Shown: piece by piece, positions 53,728 through 63,500 of the stretch
Position numbering within the stretch: position 1 is the stretch's first letter
Layout of the letters: each line of letters opens with the position of its first letter
Assembly (NCBI RefSeq): GCF_017744695.1
Contig: NZ_JAGIAS010000001.1
Location: 275,003-339,002, forward strand
Direction: 5' to 3'
Length of the DNA stretch: 64,000 nucleotides
Source: Dyadobacter sp.
GTDB lineage: Bacteria; Bacteroidota; Bacteroidia; Cytophagales; Spirosomataceae
Made by a program: the position numbers and the translations under genes
The notes under the pieces: model-generated
Seen by the model: only the letters and a program-made list of their open reading frames with translations
Told to the model about the DNA's origin: nothing
Database searches by the model: none

Positions 53728-53796
53728 TACCGATCCTGGAAACAGCAGGCCGGATGCCTGCAACAAGTTTCGCATAACACTTTATAACATAAACAC

Positions 53797-54474
53797 ATGG
53801 AAACAAAAATTCTATTATTCAAATCTTCGCGGGCAAAAATAACCTCTGCACTGCTTGGTACTGCATTACTGCTAGGCTCTTCTGCCGCTTTTGCACAGGT
53901 AAAAATCGGGACTAATCCTACCACCATTGAACCTAATTCGAATCTGGAAGTAGAAGCTTCTACACCGGGACGTAAAATGAAGGTCGATAAAACAACCGGC
54001 CAGGTATCCATCGCCGACGGTACCGAGGGCGCCGGGAAAGTGCTTACCTCGGATGCGGCTGGCGGCACAAGCTGGCAATATCCTTTGTCTGGCGCCATGG
54101 TCAATGGCACCACCGGAAATCAGGTAACTGTTACCAATACGGGAACGTTTCAAACCTCTTCCGGGGCATCGATTACACTACCCAGAGCGGGCACTTATAT
54201 GGTGACTGCTCAATGGACGATGCCGACCGCTGCCACAACTTACCCTGTCGGCAACCAAGCTTTTATCAACACCGCTTTATCGACAAGCCCGGCTAGCTAT
54301 GATCCGGTGGGCGTAGCAGCGGAATGGTTGGTTATAGCAGGCGGTGCATACCATACAACACCGGCGTTCAGAGTGACTGTTGCAGGCCCTCAAACGCTTT
54401 ATTTCTGGTTTCAAACCGGCTTTTTTAGCGGTGAGCTGCGATTTACTGAGACCTATGCCATCGGGCCATTCTAA
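53797..54474 (+). CDS. Secreted C1q/TNF-like jelly-roll protein
   Basis: 225 residues. Signal peptide ending AAFAQ; then a 'conserved cassette' (about residues 35-92: QVKIGTNPTTIEPNSNLEVEAS, RKMKVDKTTGQVSIADGT, GAGKVLTSDAAGGTSWQ) shared with the next gene, and a beta jelly-roll C-terminal domain (GTFQTSSGASITLPRAGTYMVTAQWTM ... TLYFWFQTGFFSGELRFTETYAIGPF). Probably surface or extracellular. Function unknown. Confidence 0.85.
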   Translation: METKILLFKSSRAKITSALLGTALLLGSSAAFAQVKIGTNPTTIEPNSNLEVEASTPGRKMKVDKTTGQVSIADGTEGAGKVLTSDAAGGTSWQYPLSGAMVNGTTGNQVTVTNTGTFQTSSGASITLPRAGTYMVTAQWTMPTAATTYPVGNQAFINTALSTSPASYDPVGVAAEWLVIAGGAYHTTPAFRVTVAGPQTLYFWFQTGFFSGELRFTETYAIGPF

Positions 54475-54497
54475 TTGCTTCCCATCTATTGACACAC

Positions 54498-55232
54498 ATG
54501 ATTAAATCACTACTTAAAATGAAGACGAAACAACTATTATCATCAATTGTTACTCTAAAAACACGCTATGCGGCTATCATCGGGATTGTAACGCTTCTCG
54601 CCTCGCCTGGCGCTTTCGCGCAGGTCAAAATCGGGACAAACCCGACGACCATCGAGCCTAACTCCAACCTGGAAGTGGAAGCCTCCACTGCGGGCCGTAA
54701 GATGAAAGTGGATAAAACAACTGGCCAGGTAACGATTACCGACGGTACTCAGGGAGCCGGCAAAGTGTTTACCTCCGACGCCAATGGTGGTGGAAGCTGG
54801 CAACAAGTACCGGGACAAACCACCGAAGTTATGCTGAGTGTAAATGGATCTCAATCCATTGGCGGCGTAATAACAGCATTCGATTTTGCGAATGCCCGCT
54901 ATGACAGGGGCGGAAATTTTAATCTGACGACAAACGTTTTCACAGCACCTACTGCGGGACTTTACTTATTTAATGTGAGTGACAATGTTGGCAATGACCT
55001 ATCTAACGCCTATGTCGCCTGGGGACGACTAAACCGTACAGGAAACGCAGGTTTATTGGAGGCTGGGGATTTTAATATGGCATTAGCCGCAGGCATCGGG
55101 GGGACGGGCACCATTACTACAATGGTTTACCTTAATGCTGGTCAAGGAGTAGTGTATGAAGTGTCAAGTAACGTGGGTAATGTGCCCAGAACGCGGAATG
55201 TCATTCTTCAGATAACCAAACTTTCAAACTGA
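54498..55232 (+). CDS. Secreted C1q-like protein, paralogue
   Basis: 244 residues. It has the same signal-plus-cassette as its neighbour and a clearer C1q domain (FDFANARYDRGGNFNLTTNVFTAPTAGLYLFNVSDNVG ... VVYEVSSNVGNVPRTRNVILQITKL). The cassette is nearly identical in protein, while codons differ at many synonymous positions, so the sequence is held by selection. ATG 54498 chosen; 54519 is possible. Same transcript as its neighbour is likely (23-base gap). Confidence 0.85.
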   Translation: MIKSLLKMKTKQLLSSIVTLKTRYAAIIGIVTLLASPGAFAQVKIGTNPTTIEPNSNLEVEASTAGRKMKVDKTTGQVTITDGTQGAGKVFTSDANGGGSWQQVPGQTTEVMLSVNGSQSIGGVITAFDFANARYDRGGNFNLTTNVFTAPTAGLYLFNVSDNVGNDLSNAYVAWGRLNRTGNAGLLEAGDFNMALAAGIGGTGTITTMVYLNAGQGVVYEVSSNVGNVPRTRNVILQITKLSN

Positions 55233-55319
55233 GCTGAATTTGTGACGGGACGCTCCTCGAGTCAAAAAGAAGCGCTTTTGAACACAACTCTTTTCATCAA
55301 ACATCAAACAGACGTTACA

Positions 55320-56660
55320 ATGACTCAAAACTATACCATTTCATCCCGAAAAGGATGGATCAGCACGGCTATGTCAACGGCCTTGCTCCTGTTTGGGCAG
55401 CTCGCCCAGGCCCAGGAAGGCAGCCAGGGAAACACGACGATCTTCGGCGGTGCCCAGATGACTTTTTTCAGCAATCATAACTTCGTGACCGGAGGCGGAG
55501 GCGCACAGCCGGGCGTAATCCTGACCGAACGCGCCGCGGGGAACTTCGGTGTGCTCAACTTTGCCGGCGACAACCTTACCTCCACCGGTGCATCCGACGC
55601 AGGTTATGTGGACGGCTACGTGCGCAAGTACGGCGCGGGCACATTCGTATTTCCTGTCGGCGACAATGGCTTCCTCGGCCAGTTCGCAGCTTCGGCCGAC
55701 GGCGTCATGGGTGCTTATTTTCACGCCGACGCGAACACCGCCGTCACCAGTAACCTTTTCACCGGATCCGATTATGCTGCCCTCCCCAGCGGGGGCCCGT
55801 TTGCGACCAGCAGCATGGGTACCAATGTGGATGTCGTGAGTACGGTCGAATACTGGGACATCGACGGCGCCAACGCCACACCGCTCACCTTGACGTGGGA
55901 TGCCGGCAGTGCTATCGGTGCATTGACAACCAACGACCTCAGTAAGCTCACGATCGTCGGATGGAACGGGACGCAATGGGTAGCCATCCCGTCCAAAGTA
56001 GATGCAACATCGGTTTTAGGCGGCACCAGCGACCTCACGACCGGCTCGATCACCACGCTCTCACCACTCGCACCCGACACCTACACTGCCTACACATTTG
56101 CGTCGCTCATTGTGCCGCTGCCAGTCACGTTAACGAAATTTAGCGCAGCTGCGGAAGGCAGAACCGTATTACTCAGCTGGTCGACCACCGAAGAAACCAA
56201 CAGCGACCGGTTCGATATCGAACGCAGCCAGAACGGTAAACAATGGACCCGCATCGCTTCGGTGGCGTCGCAGGGCGATAGCAAAGTGCTCGTCAATTAC
56301 TCCCACGTGGACGCCAGTCCGCTGGCCGGCCAGAATTATTACCGGCTTAAAATGATCGACCGCGCCGCGGACGGCCTGGACGGCGCGTTTGCGTATAGCA
56401 GCATCCGTAAGGTCACATTTCAAAGTGAAGCAGGCGTAGCACCATACCCGAATCCTACGGTAGATAAAATCCTGATCCGTAATCATGAGTTGGTCAAACA
56501 CGTAGATATTCTAAATGCGAGCGGTGTAAGGCTGATCCGAAACCAGCAGCCGTCGCCCGCCGGCATTGATGTAACAAAGCTTCCCCAAGGCATTTACATC
56601 GTAACCATGACCCTGTTTGACGGCACTATCAGCACACACAAAATAGCCGTTAGCAGGTAA
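55320..56660 (+). CDS. Secreted protein with T9SS type A sorting domain
   Basis: 446 residues. Signal peptide ending LAQAQ; a 250-residue beta-rich domain (FGGAQMTFFSNHNFVTGGGGAQPGV, YVRKYGAGTFVFPVGDNGFLGQF); an FnIII-like stretch (LPVTLTKFSAAAEGRTVLLSWSTTEETNSDRFDIERSQNG, typical of Cytophagia); and a C-terminal T9SS domain (VAPYPNPTVDKILIRN ... GIYIVTMTLFDGTISTHKIAVSR). Exported by type IX secretion. ATG 55320 replaces a frame open from 55242. Confidence 0.9.
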   Translation: MTQNYTISSRKGWISTAMSTALLLFGQLAQAQEGSQGNTTIFGGAQMTFFSNHNFVTGGGGAQPGVILTERAAGNFGVLNFAGDNLTSTGASDAGYVDGYVRKYGAGTFVFPVGDNGFLGQFAASADGVMGAYFHADANTAVTSNLFTGSDYAALPSGGPFATSSMGTNVDVVSTVEYWDIDGANATPLTLTWDAGSAIGALTTNDLSKLTIVGWNGTQWVAIPSKVDATSVLGGTSDLTTGSITTLSPLAPDTYTAYTFASLIVPLPVTLTKFSAAAEGRTVLLSWSTTEETNSDRFDIERSQNGKQWTRIASVASQGDSKVLVNYSHVDASPLAGQNYYRLKMIDRAADGLDGAFAYSSIRKVTFQSEAGVAPYPNPTVDKILIRNHELVKHVDILNASGVRLIRNQQPSPAGIDVTKLPQGIYIVTMTLFDGTISTHKIAVSR

Positions 56661-56673
56661 TAACGGGGATGAG

Positions 56674-56703
56674 AGTCCGGACGGCGATATCGCTGGCCGG
56701 ACT
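56674..56703 (+). terminator. Hairpin terminator after the T9SS gene
   Basis: AGTCCGG (56674-56680) and CCGGACT (56697-56703) enclose the palindrome GCGATATCGC, 14 bases past the stop. Confidence 0.6.
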
Positions 56704-56764
56704 TTCCATTTATTCCAGCCGCTGATTGCGCAAGCACCATGTAGATGAATAACCCTACCCAACC

Positions 56765-57394
56765 ATGACCATATTAATCGTTACCGATAATCATTTGTTT
56801 TCCCTGGCATTACGCGCAATCATTAAAAATCAATATCCCAACGGCACCATTGTTGAAACCGACCGCCTTCGGAACGCCGTTGGACTGTCGCAGGCGACGG
56901 AAATCCATGCGATGATCCTCGATATAGGCGCAGCCGACGCAAAGAATACCGACCTGATTGAGGATTTCAAAAAAGCGAATCCGCAGGCGGCTGTGCTGGT
57001 AAACCTTGGCGACCAGACCCAATTCATGTACAAATTCATCCGGGCCGGTGCTATGGCACTGTTTTCCAACAAATCCCTGCCCGAAGAAATTAAAGAAGGC
57101 CTCAAGCACGCTGAAAGCCACCTCAGGTATATCAGTTCCGATATCCAGCAAGAGCTGTTGTTCCATATTGTGGAGAAGCCTATCAACCGCACCCTGACGA
57201 AACGGGAAGAGTTAATGGCTGATTTGTTGGTTGCCAACAAATCACACCAGGAGGTCGCGGCCATCACCGGGACCAGCTCCAAAAGTGTAGGCTACTACAA
57301 GCGCCGCATCTTCCAAAAACTGGAAGTGGGCAATTTGCTTGACCTTGCCGTGAAACTTAACAAGGTTTTGATCAACAAGGAAAGCGGCAAGTAA
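56765..57394 (+). CDS. LuxR-type response regulator with atypical receiver
   Basis: 209 residues. Receiver-like domain with the phospho-acceptor position Asp53 (MILDIG) and Lys103 retained, but the first acidic residue of the pair is Thr7 (ILIVTDNH), so Mg2+ binding may be weakened. C-terminal LuxR HTH (LTKREELMADLLVANKSHQEVAAITGTSSKSVGYYKRRIFQKLEV). It precedes the giant surface-protein gene by 143 bases and may control it. Confidence 0.88.
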   Translation: MTILIVTDNHLFSLALRAIIKNQYPNGTIVETDRLRNAVGLSQATEIHAMILDIGAADAKNTDLIEDFKKANPQAAVLVNLGDQTQFMYKFIRAGAMALFSNKSLPEEIKEGLKHAESHLRYISSDIQQELLFHIVEKPINRTLTKREELMADLLVANKSHQEVAAITGTSSKSVGYYKRRIFQKLEVGNLLDLAVKLNKVLINKESGK

Positions 57395-57537
57395 ACTACA
57401 AATTAAACGGCACAGCCGCTCCATGCGGGCCACTATGCACGCACGACCTCATTATCTAACCACTAACCGACTGCCTATGAAATAAAGAAACATCCGGCCC
57501 CCCAACCAAATCTAGATTATTCATTTAACTATCAGTT

Positions 57538-60500
57538 ATGCAAAAACGATTTCTACTGTTTCTGGCCCTTTGGGGTTGGACAGCGTTTATGGCATCGGCG
57601 CAGAAGACAAAAGACAGCGCCATGCCTCCGTCTGTTATGCACCCTGCCGGGCAGGTGAGCAAAGACAAGACTGCGCAATGGCTTCGGGATGCCGCTGGTG
57701 CTGGCTTCACCGAAAACAAGGGACAGCTGGTTAACCAGGCCGGCAAGCCCAACAGAGCAGCAAAATACCTGCTGAATATGCCGGGGCTCAATGTACAGCT
57801 ACGGCAAACGGGTTTCAGTTATGATACCTACACCGCTAAAAACAAATTTCATCGGGTCGATATCGAATTGCAAGGCGCTAATCCGACGGCGGTGGTGACC
57901 ACGGGTCCGGCAGTTTCGGAGCCGGTCAATGCGATCAACGGGAATGGGGCATATTACGGCATCCGCAAATATGCCAGTGTTACCTATCACGATATTTATC
58001 CCGGCATTGACCTGGAATTTGTCGCACGCAAAGGCACGGACAAACCCGTTGAATACAATTTCATCGTACGACCGGGCGCCGACGCCTCAAAAATCAATCT
58101 GAAATACAGGGGCGCCAAACAAACTGTCCTTCAAAACGGTCGGATTGTAATGGACCTCAACCATGGCAGTCTCAGCGAAAACATTCCGGCCAGCTGGATC
58201 AGCCAAACCGGTAAGAAACTCGATGTGCGGTACAAAGCACTGAATGGCGACGTGTACGCATTCAACGTACCGGCCTACGACAAAAGCAGAACACTGATCA
58301 TCGATCCTACGCCGCAGCTCGAATGGGCCACTTATTTCGGAGGAACGGCAGCGGATCAGCTTGCGGCTGTGGTAACGGATAGCCAGGGCAACATTTATGT
58401 AACAGGCAATACCGCCAGTGCTGCGGGCGTCGCTACCGCGGGAGCCTACGACGGAACTTACGGCGGCGGCACTACCGATGCATTCCTTGCCAAATTCAAC
58501 AATGCAGGTCAGCGGATCTGGGCTACTTACTATGGGGGAACCGGTGCAGACTTAGCCACCGCCATCACCATTAAGGGCAACTCGTTGTACATTGGTGGAA
58601 CAACCACCAGTGCCGGGATGGCCACCGCTGGCGCGCATCAGACCACGCAGACCGCTGCCAATCAGAATACCGGCTTTTTGGCCCGTTTTGATGCAACGAC
58701 AGGGCAGCGCACCTGGGGAAGCTATTTTGGAGGGAGTATGGCATTCTTGCCATCCAGGATCGCTGTCGATGATCAGAACAATTTTTACGCATATGGAAGC
58801 ATCATCACCGGAACTCAATCGCCTCCCGGGATAGACATTGCTACGCCCGGGACATTCCGACCGGCCCTTCCCAGCCCCATTGTCATCAACCAGGTCCAAT
58901 CTGCTCTGGTCAAGTTCAATGACGCCGGAGTAAGGCAATGGGGTACCTTCATTGATTTCAGCCAGGTTACGAACGCCACGACCTCTTATCTCGGTGCGAT
59001 GGATCTCGATGGCGATGGCCAGATATACGTCTCGGGAGCAACCACCAGCCCGGACCTCGCCGCCAATGCCTCGCAAGGGCAAACTAAAAACACGTCGTCC
59101 GATGGTTTTATATTGAAAATGGACAAAACCAACGGGCAACGTACCTGGGGACGCTACTTTGGCGGTGTTCAAAGTGATTATATACATGACATGCACATCG
59201 ATAAGGCTGGTCAGACTATCTACACTGTTGGCCAGACAAAGAGTGCGTCAGGGATCAGTACTCCGGGTACATTCATCGAAACCATGCCTGCCGGTCTGGA
59301 GACCGCCGGTATTCTCGTAAGAAGTACCTTTTTGGCCAGCTTCGATTTAAGTGGTACCCAAAAAATGGGTACGTACCTGACGACATCCATCTCAGCAATG
59401 ACGATTGCTATCAGTATAACGCAGGACAATGCGGGTAACCTGGTCCTTATGGGCCAGTCCAACGATGCCGGTGCAGCACTGGCTACCGATTGTTCTTACA
59501 AACCTGGCCCAATCGGAAGCACCGATGTATTCGTCAACCGGTTTACTCCGCAAGGTCAACGCATCTGGGGTACCTATCTGGGAACCACGGCCGTCGACGC
59601 CATTTATGGATTCGGAAGCGTAGCCGACGCGAGAGGTAAAAATATTGCAACGGATCCGCAGGGAAATATCATCGTTACCTACTACACATCAGGTGCAGGA
59701 GCAGCGACATCGGGCTCGTATCAATCCAGCCTGGCGGGAGGTACCGATGCCGTCATTGCCAAATTTAACGATGGCTCCCTACCCGACAACTTCGCGGTTT
59801 CTGCGAGTACATTGGCGCCCCTTACTCAGACAGCGTGTATCCTGGGTATTCCCGGATTGATCACAGGTAATGCAGTTGGCGTTACAACCCCTGCCAATTT
59901 TCAGGGAAAGGTGTTTTACCAATGGCAAAAGTCCAGCAGCGCTACGGGCCCCTGGGAAGATATGCCTGGTGAAGTTTTCAAAGACTTGCAACCCCTGGCC
60001 TCGCAAACGACGCTTTACTATCGCCGATTGGTGAAAGTGAATGCGGAGCTCTGTAATCAGGAAACCGTGGACAGCTCGCAGGTAGCTACGGTGAACATCA
60101 GTTCGAGCGTATCCCCCATTGCTAATGCCGACGGCCCGCAGTGGTACGTCTGCGGTGCGGGCGCGAACACCGTGGCCCTGAACGGCTCAGCTTCCGGAGG
60201 CTCAGGCAGTGGCTACAACTATACCTGGTTTGAAGGCAGCACCAGCGAGGGTACGCCTTTGGCTACAACCGCTTCCTGGACAACCCCTGCCATCACGCAG
60301 GCAACGACGTATACCCTAAAGGTTGCTGACGCGGCGGGTTGTGTGGACATCGATCAGGTCACCGTGGTGCCGGCCGTTGCCAACGCGGGCACCGACAAAT
60401 CCTTCTGTCAGGGAGCCACCGGCGTTCAGATCGGTACCACCCCGATCGCCAGCCCGTCCATTTCTTATGTATGGACGAGCATTTCGGGCGACCCGGTGTC

Positions 60501-63500
60501 GACCCTGAGCTGCACCACCTGCGCGCAGCCCGTCGCCAATCCGGCTGCGACAACTGTTTACCGTTTGACGGTAACCGTTCAGCAAAAAGGCGGCGGCACT
60601 TGTGTTACTACCGACGACGTGACCGTAACCCCGGTTACAGCACCTAACAACACGCTCGCATTCGCCGGTACCGACAAAACGATTTGTAAAAACACTTCGG
60701 TAACACTCGGAGGCACCGCGGATAATACATTTGCTTACACCTGGACGTCTGGTCAGTACCTGTCGGCATCGCAGGTTGCGAATCCCGTTTTCAATGCAGG
60801 AACAGCGGCAGTCGCAGGCGGCGCGATCAACTACACGGTCACTGCCATTAAAAATGGCTGCGCATTCACCGATGAAGTGAAAGTTTCGGTCCTTAACTCG
60901 CGGATCAGCGACCAGGATCAAACCATCTGCGGACCGGCGTGGAGTTATCATATGGACGAGGACAATGCACCGGGAACTACCTATACATGGAGCATGGTAT
61001 CGGGTGACGGCACCATTCTGCAGACTTCCAGCAATGGCAAGAACGCTTACCTGAAAAGCAACAGCGGCGTGACGCGTTTCAGACGGACCGTTACATTGAA
61101 CGGTGTTACCTGTACGGCCGACGTGCTGGTGCAACCTTGCACGGGCACCGGCGGTTGCGATTTCGAAATTGCGACGCTTTCCGGACAGGGCTGTCCCAAA
61201 GTGTTCGGGCCTGTGGGTCTCAAACTCGGAACTACGGTTGCGAATCCATCGGACTATAATTTCTCGTGGAGCCCTGCCAACCTGGTGGACAATGCCCATG
61301 CCGCGACGGTAAACATTACCTCTACCGCACAGGCGACCATCACCGTGACGATCACCAATAAATACGATGCGTCGATCACCTGCTTCAAATCCATTGTGAT
61401 CAACCCGCCGGGATGGTCATTGCCTGTGTTTACCGCGGCGGATAAATTTACCTGTCCCAATACCTCGATTCAGATTGGCAGCGTTGGCAATGCGGGCTTT
61501 ACTTACGCCTGGCAGCCTGCGATCAGTCTCAACGACCCTACTCTGTCGAATCCGACAGCTACCGTCGCTGCTACTACGGAATTCCATGTATTGATTACAG
61601 AAACAGCCTCGGGTTGCGTTAACCGCGATACTGTCACCGTAACTGTAACAGCCCCTGTTGCCGCTGCCGGCAACGACCGTGCTGTTTGTAATGGTGCTAC
61701 CGTCACTTTGGGCTCCCCTGCCCCGGCGGGTACCAACTGGACGTACTCCTGGGAACCATCCAATGCAGCGTGGACCAATGGTACCGGCCCTACCGACGCG
61801 CAGCCGCAGGTGCAGTTCGCATCCGCTTCGCCCCAAAGCTTCATAGTGACGGTCACCGACCCATTGTCGAACTGCGTGGCCAAGGACACCGTCGTTTTAA
61901 GCAACACCATTACAGCCGGTGAATATGCAGGCGCTGCCCAAACTACCTGCCAGGGAGCAGCGGTGCAATTGGGTCGCGAAGCCGAGCCATTTGCGCAATA
62001 CGAATGGTTTATGGCCGATGGCGTGACGCCAGCGACCGGACTGAGCAGCAATACCGTTGCCAACCCGACCGTACTTAACCCGACCGTTACCACGACCTAC
62101 ACCGTCAAGGTAAGCTATCCGGGCTGCTCGACCCCAATGAGCGACCAGGTGACGCTGACCGTCAATCCGGTGACCGGCCTCGAACTGGCAGACCAAACCG
62201 TGTGCCCTGCCGGCCCGATCACCATCGGTTATGGCGCTGCCGGCAATCCGGCGGCTCCTGCGGGTGCAACCTACGCGTGGTCCCCTGCAACCGGCCTGAG
62301 CGCTACGAACGTGGCTAACCCAACTGCGACGGTTACCAGCGAAATCACCTACACAGTGACTGTAACCCTGGCTAGCGGCTGTATTTTCACCGATCAGGTT
62401 AAAGTTAGCCCGTCGGCTAATGCAGGTTCGGATGCAATCATTTGTCCGGGCGAATCTACGACCATCGGTACAGCGGCGATTGCCGGTGCCACTTACTCCT
62501 GGACTGGTGCCGGGATCGTAGGCGCGGCCAATGTGGCACAGCCGACCGTAAAACCGACTGTGACGACAACGTACCAGGTAAGTGTGACCCTGAATGGCTG
62601 TACGACCACCGATGACGTAGTGGTAACGGTAAATACACCTGCCAACTTTGCCATTACCGGTAACACCGCGATTTGCGAAGGTGGCGTGGCGACACTATCG
62701 CTGGCTGGAACTCCTGCTGCGAATACAACATGGCAATGGAGCCCGCTGACCGGTGTGGCAAGTCCGAATGCGACCTCTACAACCGTAAATGCCGCTTCGA
62801 CCCAGACTTACCGTCTGACGCAGACCAACCTGTTGACCGGTTGCAGCAATTACAAAGAAGTGGTGCTGGTTGTAAATTCAAACACCATTGCCGCGACAAC
62901 CGGCGACCTGGCACTTTGCGAAGGCACTTCTGCCCCGCTGCCATTGAATGTAACTTCTTCGGGTAACTATTCTTATGCATGGAGCCCATCGGTAGGTCTT
63001 TCCAATGCATTTGTTGCCAATCCTACTGTTACGACTGGTTCTCCAAGGACTTACACCGTAACTGTGACCGATAATGCAAGCCAATGCCAATTGGTGAAAC
63101 AAGTGAATGTGACGATCAATGCGCCTGAGGCTTGTTTTGCACCGGTAACCCTGACCGGTAATGTATTCCATGATGCCAACGCATTGAAAGATGTGACCGT
63201 CAACAGCACCGCTACCGACCCGTCGATCCCGACCGGCTTGTACGTGACGTTGGTGGATAGCACCGGTGCGGCCGTGAAAACAGTGCCCGTGAATGCAGAC
63301 GGCACTTACGATTTCGGTGTGACCGCTCCCGGCGATTACAGCATCGTATTGCACCAGACTTCGACCGGCTCTACTACGCCAAGCCTGCCAACGGGCTGGG
63401 TGAACACGGGCGAGAACCTGGGCGCAGGTGTAGGTAGCGATGCAGGCGTGAACGGTATCCTTACCGGCGTGACCGTAGCAGGTACCAATGTGACCAATGC

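Noticed and set aside
53797..55232. Paired similar segments considered as a mobile-element repeat
   Set aside because: Similarity is at protein level with many synonymous differences and lies within two coding genes.
60316..61299. 327-residue minus-strand frame
   Set aside because: Antisense to the Ig-repeat region of the giant protein; long because Thr/Gly/Ala codons leave few antisense stops.
59800..63147. Regular repeats considered as CRISPR or satellite DNA
   Set aside because: The period is about 240 bases, repeats diverge in DNA and keep an open frame with Ig-like pattern.
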